64,000 bases of DNA from an uncultured bacterium (GCA_949291365.1 CASEVJ010000008.1:79843-143842); one strand, 5' to 3'; positions 26,589-35,167 are shown, counted from the first letter of the stretch. A program made the numbers and translations. Notes: generated from the sequence alone by a model not told the origin.

Positions 26589-28226
26589 TTATTCCAAGGG
26601 GAAAGAGCGCATATACAGCCGGGAGAGTTCTTTCTCCTTTGGATATTTTTGTAAGTATTGCTGAGCTACCTTATGCGCTTGGGCGCGCAGGGCCTTTCTT
26701 TGCTCTTTGTCAGCCGCGTAAAAACTTTGGTTCAGGTAGGCCGTGCCCAAATACAGCGCGTAGCGCGGGGAAGGGTAATGCTGTAAGGCCTGCTCATAAG
26801 CAACCAGCTGGCTTTCTGCCTTAAATCCGCGTCCAAATTGGTGCAAGCGCCAGGCGGCTGTTTTTTGACCGGGCAGCCAGCAAGCCGCCAAGCAGACCAG
26901 CAATACCACAAAACGCAGTGGCCAAGAAGAAACCATACTATGGACATGCCCTTTGTGGTAAGAAGGGCTGCAGGCCATGCCTAACAGTAAGAAGAACAGT
27001 AACGCCACCGCCGGGATAAAGAAATCAAAATCCACTATACTGCCAATCGCCATGACCAATAGGGCAGAGAGCAAAGAGGCAAACAAATATTTTTTCCGGC
27101 TTTCCAAATGGCTGATGCGTTTAAAAGCCAGCCAGGTAAACCATGCCACTCCTGCCAGTATCGGCACAAAACCGATATATCCAGTGCCCAGTATTATTTC
27201 CAGCCAATCGCTGTGTAGCCGTTCTACATATTGGCTTAATTGCCATTCCATATAGGGGCTAACCGCAACGGGCAACGCCCCTATGCCAATGCCCCATATC
27301 GGCCGCTGGTGCAGCATATCCAGTGCGGCGCGGTAGAGCATTTGGCGTGTTTCTTCGGAAGTGCCCCCTAACCGATGGGCGAATGCATTAATTTGTTCCA
27401 CATGCGTTATTACCCAACCGGAAAACAATAATAGTATGAGCGCCACCAGGGTTACCCCTTTAATACGGGTTTTGACCGAATGTGGAACGAATGCGGTGCA
27501 TAGGAAACTGTAGCAAAAAAGTCCGCTGGCTAAAGCCAGCATGCCTCCGCGGGAACGGGAGTATACCACCCCTATACATAATCCGATAAACACCAGTATA
27601 AAGAAACCTTGCCGTAAATAGAATTGATTTTTGCGGTTGTGTGCGGCAAAGTGGGCATAATCCAAAAAAGACACACATACATATCCCAAGGTTACAAGGG
27701 CGCTCATACCCATAAACGCCCCGGCGTGGTTGCGGTTAAAAAAGGGCCCTACTCCCCCGCGTCTGCCAGCAAGCAGGTGGATATATTCCCCATTGGGGAA
27801 ACATAAAGCACACAGCGCTACTGCCAGCCCACACAGGGCAATCAGCATAGCAAAAAGCCGCAGCGAACGCGAAGACTGCAGCAGCTGGGGTACCCAAAAC
27901 ACCAGAGCCGCATACGTCACAAACAAAGACACATGATCCAGCGTATAAAGCTGCATCAGCGTTACCGGGTGCCAAGCGGGCTTGTCTAATAAAGTTTGGG
28001 GGAAAATACATTGCAGCAGGCCCAGCAGGATTAAAAATCCAAGAGTAAACAAAACAGGTTTCAGCGGGGGGGTCAGTATCAAATATTTCCGGGAAAATAA
28101 CAGCAGCAGCATTCCTGCTACAATGCCTCCTTGCATAATACTGAAGGCCCACGGTTCGGTGCCGGCAAAAGCAAATGTAGTAAAAAAGAGCAGAGTAGTT
28201 AATATGATTTTTAAGAATAGATCCAT
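26589..28226 (-). CDS. O-antigen ligase/polymerase-like membrane protein
   Basis: 545 aa. Start at 28226 (MDLFLKIILTTLLFF); any longer reading runs into the divergent phosphatase gene. About 10-12 helices span the first 440 residues with the Wzy_C/WaaL block RRGGVGPFFNRNHAGAFM, YSRSRGGMLALASG and GIGIGALP...SDWLEIILGTGYIGF. The remaining about 100 residues form a soluble TPR-like tail (LVAYEQALQHYPSPRYALYLGTAYLNQ). It may ligate or polymerise the polysaccharide; because EpsG is present as polymerase, ligation or transfer is more likely. TACAAT (reverse of 28234-28239) sits 7 nt before the ATG with no Shine-Dalgarno, so the mRNA is probably leaderless. Confidence 0.8.
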   Translation of the reverse strand: MDLFLKIILTTLLFFTTFAFAGTEPWAFSIMQGGIVAGMLLLLFSRKYLILTPPLKPVLFTLGFLILLGLLQCIFPQTLLDKPAWHPVTLMQLYTLDHVSLFVTYAALVFWVPQLLQSSRSLRLFAMLIALCGLAVALCALCFPNGEYIHLLAGRRGGVGPFFNRNHAGAFMGMSALVTLGYVCVSFLDYAHFAAHNRKNQFYLRQGFFILVFIGLCIGVVYSRSRGGMLALASGLFCYSFLCTAFVPHSVKTRIKGVTLVALILLLFSGWVITHVEQINAFAHRLGGTSEETRQMLYRAALDMLHQRPIWGIGIGALPVAVSPYMEWQLSQYVERLHSDWLEIILGTGYIGFVPILAGVAWFTWLAFKRISHLESRKKYLFASLLSALLVMAIGSIVDFDFFIPAVALLFFLLLGMACSPSYHKGHVHSMVSSWPLRFVVLLVCLAACWLPGQKTAAWRLHQFGRGFKAESQLVAYEQALQHYPSPRYALYLGTAYLNQSFYAADKEQRKALRAQAHKVAQQYLQKYPKEKELSRLYMRSFPLE

Positions 28227-28262
28227 AGAGCTTATTGTATAAAATTTGATATAGTGGTAACG
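28227..28262. promoter_or_regulatory. Divergent promoter between the ligase-wza-wzc operon and wzb
   Basis: A 36-bp gap. On the minus strand TACAAT (complement of 28234-28239) ends 7 nt before the start codon. On the plus strand GATATA at 28248-28253 precedes the wzb ATG by 9 nt. No Shine-Dalgarno is visible on either side. Confidence 0.45.
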
Positions 28263-28703
28263 ATGAAAATATTGTTTATTTGTCATGCCAATGTGTGCCG
28301 CAGTTTTATGGCACAGCGCTGGCTTGAGAAACAATTGCCGCAGGCGGAGGTTTTTTCCCGCGGGCTGTATGCAGATCCCTCTTTTCCTGTGCCGGAAAAA
28401 ATTTGGCGTTTTCTGCAGGAGCAAGGTCTTTCTATTGCTCCGCATACGCCGCATACGCTGGCAAAAGAAGATTTGGAGCAAGCGGATTTGATTTTGCTTA
28501 TGGAGAAGCGCCACTTGGAGCTTCTCTCCGACCGCTATGCCCAATACAGCGATAAAATGTGGCTGCTGCGGGATTTTGCTTTTGGCGAAGAAGAAGACGT
28601 ACCCGACCCCATCGGGCTTTCCGGCCGTGCTTTTGAAAAAAACGCCCGGCTTTTACTGCACGCAGTGTCTGCCGCGGCAGACAAACTTGCTTCCCAATCC
28701 TAA
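28263..28703 (+). CDS. wzb: Low-molecular-weight protein-tyrosine phosphatase (Wzb-like)
   Basis: 146 aa, normal for the family. The P-loop C-x5-R is at the very N-terminus (ICHANVCRS, Cys7 and Arg13) and the general acid lies in VPDPIG. An earlier in-frame GTG at 28254 would put three residues ahead of the conserved MKILFICH, so the ATG at 28263 is preferred. It presumably dephosphorylates the tyrosine tail of the Wzc-type kinase encoded across the short divergent gap, completing the Wza/Wzb/Wzc control set. Cytoplasmic. An arsenate reductase of the same fold is less likely given the neighbours. Confidence 0.87.
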   Translation: MKILFICHANVCRSFMAQRWLEKQLPQAEVFSRGLYADPSFPVPEKIWRFLQEQGLSIAPHTPHTLAKEDLEQADLILLMEKRHLELLSDRYAQYSDKMWLLRDFAFGEEEDVPDPIGLSGRAFEKNARLLLHAVSAAADKLASQS

Positions 28704-28712
28704 TCTCTTTCT

Positions 28713-28738
28713 ATAGGGTGTTGCGGCTTTTGCCCTAT
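28713..28738 (+). terminator. Weak terminator-like hairpin after wzb
   Basis: ATAGGG at 28713-28718 pairs with CCCTAT at 28733-28738, ten bases after the stop; the T-run is poor. Confidence 0.35.
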
Positions 28739-28803
28739 TCTAAAATACGCTTTTGGAGTATATTTGCGATGTCAGTTGATAAAGATCCGGCGGAACCATC
28801 CAA

Positions 28804-29853
28804 ATGAAAAAACCAAACCAGGCCATACTGTGTGCTGTTTTGGCGGCTGTGTGTTATGGTATCAGCGTGCCTTTTTCTACCTTGTTGCTGCGGGTTATTC
28901 ACCCGACTTTTTTGGCCGCGCTGTTGTATTTGGGAGCTGCGGGGGGCATGTTGCTGCTGCGGCTTTTTTCTGCTGGAGCGGCGGAAAAAGAAGAAGCGCC
29001 CCTGGGCCGGGAGGACGGGTGGTATGTGGCCGGTATGATTTTGCTGGACATAGCCGCCCCGGTGCTGCTGATGTGGGGGCTTTCGTTAAGTACGCCGGCT
29101 ACCGTGTCTTTGTTAAACAATTTTGAAATAGTGGCCACCGCTCTGATTGCCCGGTGGGCATTTGGCGAAGCGGTGGGGCGGCGGATATGGCTGGCGCTGG
29201 GGCTGATTACGCTGGGCAGCGTACTGCTTTCGGTGAATGATTGGCGCTCTTTGTCCTTTTCTTCCGGTGCCTTGCTGGCCCTATTGGCCTGTGTATGCTG
29301 GGGGCTGGAGAACAATTGTACCCGTATGCTGGCACTGAAAAATCCTTTACAAATTGTATTGGTCAAAGGGCTGGGCTCTGGGTGCGGGGCTTTGCTGTTG
29401 GCGGCCGTTTGGGGCGGGATTGGCTGGCATGCAGCCATTTTGTCGGCGCTGGTGTTGGGGGCTGTGGCGTATGGGGGCAGCGTCTATTTCTATATTTTGG
29501 CCCAGCGGGAGTTGGGCGCGGCGCGTACCAGCGCCTATTATGCACTGGCTCCTTTTGTGGGCGTTGTGCTGTCTTTTGTGCTGGTGGGACAGGAAGTCAG
29601 TTTTTCGTTTGGCGCTGCGGCCTTGTTTATGGCGCTTGGCGTGTATTTGGCGGTGAATGAAAAGCACAATCATTCGCATACGCATGAACGTCTGGCTCAT
29701 TGCCACCGCCATAATCACCAAGACGGGCACCACTTGCATACACATCCCTATCCTGTAGCGGCAGAACACAGCCACTATCATGTACATGAGCCCATGACAC
29801 ACAGCCATGAACACCGCCCGGATTTACACCATACCCATACGCATACACAGTGA
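28804..29853 (+). CDS. DMT-superfamily (EamA) transporter with a histidine-rich C-terminal tail
   Basis: 349 aa. Ten hydrophobic helices form two EamA repeats (about 1-140 and 150-285), for example PATVSLLNNFEIVATALIAR and AARTSAYYALAPFVGVVLSF. The last 65 residues are soluble and extremely rich in His (NHSHTHERLAHCHRHNH, HHLHTHPYP, HSHYHVHEPMTHSHEH, HHTHTHTQ), which suggests binding of a transition metal such as zinc or nickel. I recall other bacterial EamA proteins with a similar tail, so the fusion is not unique. The transported substrate is unknown; the tail may sense or buffer metal on the cytoplasmic side. No partner gene is adjacent. Confidence 0.8.
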   Translation: MKKPNQAILCAVLAAVCYGISVPFSTLLLRVIHPTFLAALLYLGAAGGMLLLRLFSAGAAEKEEAPLGREDGWYVAGMILLDIAAPVLLMWGLSLSTPATVSLLNNFEIVATALIARWAFGEAVGRRIWLALGLITLGSVLLSVNDWRSLSFSSGALLALLACVCWGLENNCTRMLALKNPLQIVLVKGLGSGCGALLLAAVWGGIGWHAAILSALVLGAVAYGGSVYFYILAQRELGAARTSAYYALAPFVGVVLSFVLVGQEVSFSFGAAALFMALGVYLAVNEKHNHSHTHERLAHCHRHNHQDGHHLHTHPYPVAAEHSHYHVHEPMTHSHEHRPDLHHTHTHTQ

Positions 29854-29950
29854 AGAAACCCTGCGGCGGTATGGAGCCCGCTTATACTGCGGGGGCTGTA
29901 GGTATATTGGGGAGAGAAGGGTGTGCCGGGGAATTTGTTTTTTTGCCACA

Positions 29951-29976
29951 AAAAACCCCGCACCAAGGCGGGGTCT
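29951..29976 (-). terminator. Terminator downstream of tRNA-Val (minus strand)
   Basis: Read on the minus strand: CCCCGC-CTTGGT-GCGGGG followed by TTTTT, starting 4 nt after the tRNA CCA end. Confidence 0.8.
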
Positions 29977-29979
29977 AAA

Positions 29980-30054
29980 TGGTGGGCAGTACAGGATTTG
30001 AACCTGTGACCTTCCGCGTGTGAGGCGGACGCGCTACCGCTGCGCCAACTGCCC
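29980..30054 (-). tRNA. tRNA-Val (anticodon CAC)
   Basis: Minus-strand cloverleaf: acceptor GGGCAGT/ACTGCCC (7 bp), anticodon stem TCCGC/GCGGA with loop CTCACAC giving anticodon CAC, and T-loop GGTTCAAATCC. The 3' CCA is encoded (ACCA at 29983-29980), unlike the three other tRNAs in the window. It reads GUG codons. Confidence 0.93.
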
Positions 30055-30356
30055 GAAATCTGAAGATAATTTATTATAACAATTTTTTGGCTTTGGCTTC
30101 AAACGCTTTGTAATCCGCCCCTTCCGGGGCCAAACCCGTGCGGCTGATTTTGCAGCTGTTTTCTTTATTTGAAACGGGATTGGGCAGTTTTGCCAAGAGG
30201 GAAAGAGCTGTTTTCTGCCTTGCAAAGAGCTCCTGGCCTACAGCCCGCCTCTTGTTTGGGCGGTCGGAGGAGCAAGGCAAAAAGGGGCCGTTTCGGCGCC
30301 TATGCTTATTTGCTATACTAAATAAAAGTGTAAATTTTATTTCGGAGTTCAAAGCC
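30055..30356. other. Gene-free stretch upstream of marC
   Basis: No convincing gene. On the minus strand a frame ending near 30074 (SRTGLAPEGADYKAFEAKAKKLL) looks protein-like for about 25 residues but has no start or upstream continuation; it may be the residue of a lost gene. The stretch also carries the marC ribosome site (CGGAG, about 10 nt before 30357) and TATACTA near 30314. Confidence 0.35.
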
Positions 30357-31034
30357 ATGGAATGGAGTTTGCTGTTCAACGCATTTATCGGTATCGTAGC
30401 CATTTTAAACCCTATCGGCAACGTGCCTATTTTTTTGGAACATGTGGAAAATGACGAGCCCAAGGTGCAGCGTGCGGTGGCGGTGCTGATGGCGCTGTCT
30501 ATTTTTATCATGCTGACGGTTTTCTTTATCTTTGGTACACATATTTTGAGCTTGTTTGGTATTACTTTGCCGGCGTTTCGGTTGGCGGGGTCTGTCATTA
30601 TTTTAATTGTGGGGCTCCGCATGTTGCAGGGAAAAAGCAAATTTGACCCGGCTGGTATTGAAACGGCCTCTGCCCAGGGCGGCACGTTTACCCAAGCGCG
30701 CAACCGCTTAAGTCATATTTTGGTGCCGGTGGCTATGCCGCTTTTTATGGGGCCGGGCTCTATTACGACAGTGGTGCTGTACGCTGAAAAAGTGAAAACA
30801 TTTCCGATGTTTGTCATGATGATTTTGGTGCTGTTGGCGGCTACGGCTGTGGTGGGGGTGTGTTTGGTGGTATCACGCAGTATTTTTAATTTGCTGGGCA
30901 CCAACGGCACGCAGATTGTCATTCGTTTTATGGGTATGATTTTGTGCGCTATTGCCATGCAGTTTATGATAGACGGCGTGGCCCAGCTGCTGCCCGGCGT
31001 GCTTAACGCAAACTTTATTCACGGGGCGGTATAA
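30357..31034 (+). CDS. MarC/UPF0056-family integral membrane protein
   Basis: 225 aa with six helices, the standard MarC/YchE/YhgN length. Family blocks are FIGIVAILNPIGNVPIFLE, LFGITLPAFRLAGSVIILIVGLRML and VPVAMPLFMGPGSITTVVLY, then GTNGTQIVIRFMGMILCAIAMQFMIDGV. The start at 30357 is chosen because CGGAG lies just upstream and the conserved region begins immediately; a longer reading adds 73 residues without family character. The function of MarC proteins is not settled; they were once thought to affect antibiotic resistance. A terminator follows. Confidence 0.85.
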   Translation: MEWSLLFNAFIGIVAILNPIGNVPIFLEHVENDEPKVQRAVAVLMALSIFIMLTVFFIFGTHILSLFGITLPAFRLAGSVIILIVGLRMLQGKSKFDPAGIETASAQGGTFTQARNRLSHILVPVAMPLFMGPGSITTVVLYAEKVKTFPMFVMMILVLLAATAVVGVCLVVSRSIFNLLGTNGTQIVIRFMGMILCAIAMQFMIDGVAQLLPGVLNANFIHGAV

Positions 31035-31053
31035 ACAATTTTTATCTTAGGAA

Positions 31054-31080
31054 AAGGGGCGCCGAAAGCGCCCCTTTTTT
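31054..31080 (+). terminator. Terminator after marC
   Basis: GGGGCGC-CGAAA-GCGCCCC at 31056-31074 followed by six T. Confidence 0.88.
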
Positions 31081-31098
31081 GATATACAATATACACAT

Positions 31099-33087
31099 AT
31101 GGACCATTTTGAACTGGTATCTTCTTTTAAACCCTCCGGCGATCAGCCCAAAGCCATCGCCGCGCTGGAGCGCGGTGTGCGCGAAGGGCAAAAACGCCAA
31201 ACCCTGCTGGGGGTGACGGGTTCGGGCAAGACCTTCACTATCGCCAATGTGATTGCGGATTTAAATTTGCCCACGCTTATTTTATCACCCAACAAAGTAT
31301 TGGCGGCGCAATTGTATGCGGAGTTTAAACACTTTTTTCCACACAATGCGGTGGAGTATTTTATTTCCTATTACGACTATTACCAGCCCGAAGCCTATAT
31401 CCCGCAGACGGACACCTATATTGAAAAAGACTCTGCCGTCAATGACCATATAGACAAACTGCGCCTGAAAGCCACCACCTCTTTGCTGACGCGGCGCGAT
31501 ACCATTGTGGTGGCGTCAGTATCGTGCATTTACAATATCGGCTCGCCGGACAGCTACAGCGAACTGTGTGTGTATCTCAAAAAAGGATTGGAGATGACGC
31601 GCGCGCAGCTGGGCGGGCTGCTCATTAAAATCCAATATGCGCGTAATGAAATGGAATTTGTGGCGGGCATGTTTCGTATGCGCGGGCCGTATGTGGATAT
31701 TTTCCCGCCGTATGGACAAAATGCGGTGCGCGTGGAAATCAAAGGCAAAACGATTGCCGGCGTGTATGAGATACACCCCATTACCGGCAATGTGGTGGCG
31801 GAGCTGAATGAGGCGTGGGTCTATCCTGCCAAACACTTTGTGGTCAAAGACGAAGACCGCGAACGCGCGCTGGACCAAATCCGCCTGGATTTAGCCAAAC
31901 GACATGCTGAGCTGCAGGCGCAGGGCAAAGAGCTGGAATCCTACCGCTTAAAACAGCGCACCGAATATGATTTGGAAATGCTGCAGCAGGCGGGCTTTTG
32001 CCCGGGTATAGAAAACTATTCCCGTTATATGGACGGGCGCTCTCCGGGCCAGCGGCCTAACTGCCTGATAGATTATTTCCGCAAGTATGACCAGTTTTTA
32101 ATGGTGGTGGACGAAAGCCACGTGGCCCTGCCGCAGGTGCGCGGCATGTTTAATGGGGACCGCTCCCGCAAGCAAATGCTGGTGGATTTTGGCTTCCGTC
32201 TGCCCTCGGCATTGGATAACCGCCCGCTGAAATTTGACGAGTTTGAAAGTTTGCTCCCCTCCACCATTTTCGTTTCCGCCACGCCGGGGCCCTATGAACT
32301 GCAGGCCAGCGGCGGAGAGGTGGTGGAGCAGGTCATACGCCCTACGGGGCTGGTAGACCCTAAAGTAACCGTGCACCCCAGTGCGGGGCAGATAGACCAT
32401 TTGCTGGATAAAATTAAAGAGCATATTGGCAAAAAACAACGCACGCTGGTGCTGTCTATGACCAAAAAAACGGCGGAAGATTTAAGCGCGTTTTTGATAG
32501 AAAAAGGCGTCAAAACCCGCTACTTGCATTCTGATATTGACGCGCTGGAGCGGGTGGAAATTTTAAAACAGTTCCGCCAGGGTGTCTTTGATGTGCTGGT
32601 GGGCATTAACCTGCTGCGCGAAGGGATAGACATTCCGCAGGTGGGGCTGGTGGCTATTTTGGGAGCCGACAACGAAGGATTCCTGCGCAACGCTACTACG
32701 CTGATTCAAATTTCCGGCCGCGCCGCGCGCAACGTGGGCGGCGAGGTGGTGCTTTATGCCGACCGGGAAACGGAAAGTATGAAATACGCTCTGGGGGAAA
32801 TGAACCGCCGCCGCGCTATCCAGGAAGCGTACAACAAAGAGCATCACATTACCCCGCGTACCATTGAAAAAGCCGAAGTGGAACTGAAAGAGTTTGAAGA
32901 CAGCACCAAACATGAGGGACTGGGCATTTTGCATTCCGCGTTGCCGGTGCCTACGGCGAAAAATATTCATAAAATTGCCCAGGAGCTGGAGCGGCAAATG
33001 CGTGAAGCCGCCGATAATCTAGACTTTGAGCTGGCGGCGGACTTGCGTGACCGTTTGTTTGAAATCAAACAAATGAAGCTTAAATAA
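31099..33087 (+). CDS. uvrB: UvrABC excision nuclease subunit B
   Basis: 662 aa, full length. UvrB verifies DNA damage and recruits UvrC in nucleotide excision repair. Walker A GVTGSGKT is at 38-45, the beta-hairpin YYDYYQPEAYIPQTDTYIEKD follows, then the DEAD-like VVDESHV, motif VI QISGRAARN and the C-terminal UVR domain (EGLGILHSAL through MREAADNLDFELAADLRDRL). The start is unusual: TACAAT at 31085-31090 lies only 8 nt before the ATG and no Shine-Dalgarno exists, so transcription would begin at or next to the start codon. It is monocistronic by position. Confidence 0.96.
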   Translation: MDHFELVSSFKPSGDQPKAIAALERGVREGQKRQTLLGVTGSGKTFTIANVIADLNLPTLILSPNKVLAAQLYAEFKHFFPHNAVEYFISYYDYYQPEAYIPQTDTYIEKDSAVNDHIDKLRLKATTSLLTRRDTIVVASVSCIYNIGSPDSYSELCVYLKKGLEMTRAQLGGLLIKIQYARNEMEFVAGMFRMRGPYVDIFPPYGQNAVRVEIKGKTIAGVYEIHPITGNVVAELNEAWVYPAKHFVVKDEDRERALDQIRLDLAKRHAELQAQGKELESYRLKQRTEYDLEMLQQAGFCPGIENYSRYMDGRSPGQRPNCLIDYFRKYDQFLMVVDESHVALPQVRGMFNGDRSRKQMLVDFGFRLPSALDNRPLKFDEFESLLPSTIFVSATPGPYELQASGGEVVEQVIRPTGLVDPKVTVHPSAGQIDHLLDKIKEHIGKKQRTLVLSMTKKTAEDLSAFLIEKGVKTRYLHSDIDALERVEILKQFRQGVFDVLVGINLLREGIDIPQVGLVAILGADNEGFLRNATTLIQISGRAARNVGGEVVLYADRETESMKYALGEMNRRRAIQEAYNKEHHITPRTIEKAEVELKEFEDSTKHEGLGILHSALPVPTAKNIHKIAQELERQMREAADNLDFELAADLRDRLFEIKQMKLK

Positions 33088-33395
33088 ACCGCGTTTGCTT
33101 TGAAGAGATAGGGCCGGGTACTCGTTGCTGTTTGTGCGTATATTTTCCGAAAAGATAAATGACTCTGCACGGCCTGCGGGCCGTCTTGTGAAGGCCCGGA
33201 ACAGGTGAACCCTATGGGCCGAAAGCGGCACCGCCGGATAGGATAAAGGCCGGTGCCCTTTTGTTTAAAGTGTTTTTGTAACGGACGGATTTTAAGGGAA
33301 CTATTTTCCCGGCGAGCTGGGCGGCGGCTTGGCAAAATACTGTTTGTCTTGCAGGGTGTTTTGCCCGGAAGCAGCTTAATTGTTACAATATATTT
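33088..33395. other. Gene-free stretch with strong hairpins between uvrB and birA
   Basis: No coding frame. It contains a perfect hairpin ACGGCC-TGCG-GGCCGT at 33169-33184. A second long hairpin pairs GGCACCG (33227-33233) with CGGTGCC (33251-33257) and is followed by CTTTTGTTT, terminator-like. Between them GGCCC and GGGCC can pair. The birA promoter (TTGCCC 33361-33366, 17 bp, TACAAT 33384-33389) closes the stretch. A small structured transcript is possible. Confidence 0.4.
33361..33389 (+). promoter_or_regulatory. Promoter of birA (leaderless arrangement)
   Basis: TTGCCC at 33361-33366 and TACAAT at 33384-33389 are 17 bp apart; the -10 ends only 6 nt before the ATG at 33396, so the mRNA should start at the initiation codon. 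Confidence 0.55.
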
Positions 33396-33971
33396 ATGCA
33401 AGAAATTACCCTTTCTTTACCGTGCGTGAGCCGCATGGTCAGTGTAGACGTGCTGGAAAGCACGCAGGAGTTGGCCCAAGAGCTTGCTTTGCAGGGCTGT
33501 GAGCCCAATACGCTGGTACTGGCCTATGAGCAAACCCAAGGCCGCGACCGGGAGGGCAAGCCCTGGCCCGCTGCCCGCGGCGGCGTTTATTTTACGTTGG
33601 TGTTGTACCCTGCCAAAACGGAACAGGCGGAACAAAGCGCTTCCGCAGCGGCCGCTTGGGCCGTGGCGCAGGCCCTAAAAGAATTGTTTGGTTTTAAGAC
33701 AAAAACAACGTCTGCCGGCGATGTAAAAGTATGGAACGCCAAGACCAAAAACTGGCAGAAAATAGCGGGCGTGCTGTGTCAGAGCGTGGTGTCTTTAGAC
33801 GGCCGTATTTGTTTGCTTTTGGGTGTGGGCGTGCATGTTAATAACAGACTTCCGCCCGCTTCTGCGGCGGCCAGCGTGAAAAAACTGCTGGGCCGGGAAA
33901 TAGACCCCGAATGGGTGCTGCAGGAGACGTTGGACATTTTTTGGAAGAAATATACTTTCAGCCAGCAATAG
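33396..33971 (+). CDS. birA: Biotin-[acetyl-CoA carboxylase] ligase (catalytic domain only)
   Basis: 191 aa. It activates biotin to biotinyl-AMP and loads it on the biotin carrier protein. There is no N-terminal helix-turn-helix, so it is a class I, non-regulatory ligase. The order ESTQELAQ, YEQTQGRDREGKPWPAARGGVYFTLVLYP, then KVWNAKTKNWQKIAGVLCQ, LLLGVGVHVNN fits the BPL/LplA catalytic fold. In the biotinyl-AMP loop the usual GRGRxG reads GRDREG. The C-terminal SH3-like domain is also missing. The start follows a TACAAT box after 6 nt. Confidence 0.82.
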   Translation: MQEITLSLPCVSRMVSVDVLESTQELAQELALQGCEPNTLVLAYEQTQGRDREGKPWPAARGGVYFTLVLYPAKTEQAEQSASAAAAWAVAQALKELFGFKTKTTSAGDVKVWNAKTKNWQKIAGVLCQSVVSLDGRICLLLGVGVHVNNRLPPASAAASVKKLLGREIDPEWVLQETLDIFWKKYTFSQQ

Positions 33972-33990
33972 CAAGTCCCTTTGCTTATGA

Positions 33991-34018
33991 AAAAACCCCG
34001 CGTACAAGCGGGGTTTTT
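33991..34018. terminator. Bidirectional terminator between birA and the receiver gene
   Basis: A-run, CCCCGC-GTACAA-GCGGGG, then T-run; serves birA on plus and the receiver gene on minus. Confidence 0.85.
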
Positions 34019-34034
34019 GTGATAAAAGAGATGA

Positions 34035-34403
34035 TTAAGCGTCGCCCAAACATTGTTTGACTTTAATGACCACATCTTTAAGCACAAACGGTTTGGCGCA
34101 GAAGGCCTTTACCTGCGGAAAGGGCTGGAACATGTGCTCCGATTCCACCAGCGCGGAAGTAACAATAATGGGAATGCCGTTCAATTCGTCGTCCTGTTCC
34201 ATAATAGACGCCACTGCCCTCCCATCCAGCCCGGGAAGCATAACGTCTAAAAGCACCAAGTGCGGGCGGATTTCTTTCATGCGTGTTACAGCATCGCGCC
34301 CAGTCTGACAGGAATGCACTTCATACCCCTCTTTCGTCAGCACCATGGTCAGCAGCTGCAGAATGGTAATTTCATCTTCCACGATTAAAATTCTTTTTTT
34401 CAT
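34035..34403 (-). CDS. Stand-alone response-regulator receiver protein
   Basis: 122 aa consisting of one CheY-like receiver domain. The acidic pocket is ED in LIVEDE, the phosphorylated Asp lies in LVLLDVMLPGLDG (about residue 53), the Thr/Ser switch is IIVTSA and the conserved Lys is in CAKPF. No output domain and no histidine kinase is nearby, so it is an orphan that may act in phosphorelay or protein binding. It converges on birA and is divergent from tilS (38 bp). Confidence 0.88.
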   Translation of the reverse strand: MKKRILIVEDEITILQLLTMVLTKEGYEVHSCQTGRDAVTRMKEIRPHLVLLDVMLPGLDGRAVASIMEQDDELNGIPIIVTSALVESEHMFQPFPQVKAFCAKPFVLKDVVIKVKQCLGDA

Positions 34404-34441
34404 TTTGTATCACCCGTATTTATTTTATTATACTTTTTTAT

Positions 34442-35167
34442 ATGAAAAAAAGAACTTTTGGCGCCCGTACCTGGAAAAATATGCTGGCATTTGCGCAGCC
34501 GCTTTTTAAACGGGAGGAAACAGTGCTGGTGGGGTTTTCCGGCGGGCCGGATTCCGTGTGTTTGCTGCATTTTTTGCATTTTTTAGCCGGGAAAAAACAT
34601 TTTGAAGTAATAGCCGTGCATGTGCATCATGGCTTGCGCGGCGCCGCGGCCGATGCCGACGCCCGCTTCTGCCGGGGGCTATGCCAAAAACTGGATATCC
34701 CGTTTCTTTGCTATAAAAAAGCTGTCCGCTCTTTGGCCAAAAAACTGGATTTAAGCATAGAGCATGCCGCGCGCAAGGCCCGCTATGAGGCCTTTGCCGC
34801 CGCCGCGCGCAAAACCGGCGCTTGCAAAATAGCGCTGGGACATCATTTGGACGACCAGGCGGAAACCGTGTTGCTTAACTTGCTGCGCGGTACGCGCGCG
34901 GAAGGATTGTGCGGCATACCGCTGCGCCGGCCGCTTACGGCCAAGACAGAAGTGGTGCGCCCGCTTTTGTGCATTACGCGCGCGGAAGTGGAAGAATATT
35001 TGGAAGTGAACGGTTTGCCCTGCGTGACCGATCAAACCAATTTGGACGATGCCTATACCCGCAACTGGATCCGCCTCCAGCTGCTGCCCATGCTGGAGCA
35101 GAAACAGCCCAAAATCCGCCAGCATTTAGCCGCTATGGCGGCCCAGCTGGCTGAAAAATTATCATGA
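34442..35167 (+). CDS. tilS: tRNA(Ile)-lysidine synthase, short form
   Basis: 241 aa. It modifies C34 of the CAU-anticodon isoleucine tRNA to lysidine. The PP-loop SGGPDS is at 33-38. AVHVHHGLRG, SIEHAARKARYEAF, ALGHHLDDQAETVLLNLLRGT and GIPLRRP follow in the family order, as does ITRAEVEEYLEVNGLPCVTDQTNLDDAYTRNWIR. It stops after the N-terminal domain, lacking the C-terminal tRNA-binding domains of E. coli TilS (432 aa), but similar short forms exist. TATACT (34429-34434) ends 7 nt before the ATG and TTGTAT lies 18 bp further up, so it is probably leaderless. It overlaps the next gene by 4 bp. Confidence 0.9.
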   Translation: MKKRTFGARTWKNMLAFAQPLFKREETVLVGFSGGPDSVCLLHFLHFLAGKKHFEVIAVHVHHGLRGAAADADARFCRGLCQKLDIPFLCYKKAVRSLAKKLDLSIEHAARKARYEAFAAAARKTGACKIALGHHLDDQAETVLLNLLRGTRAEGLCGIPLRRPLTAKTEVVRPLLCITRAEVEEYLEVNGLPCVTDQTNLDDAYTRNWIRLQLLPMLEQKQPKIRQHLAAMAAQLAEKLS

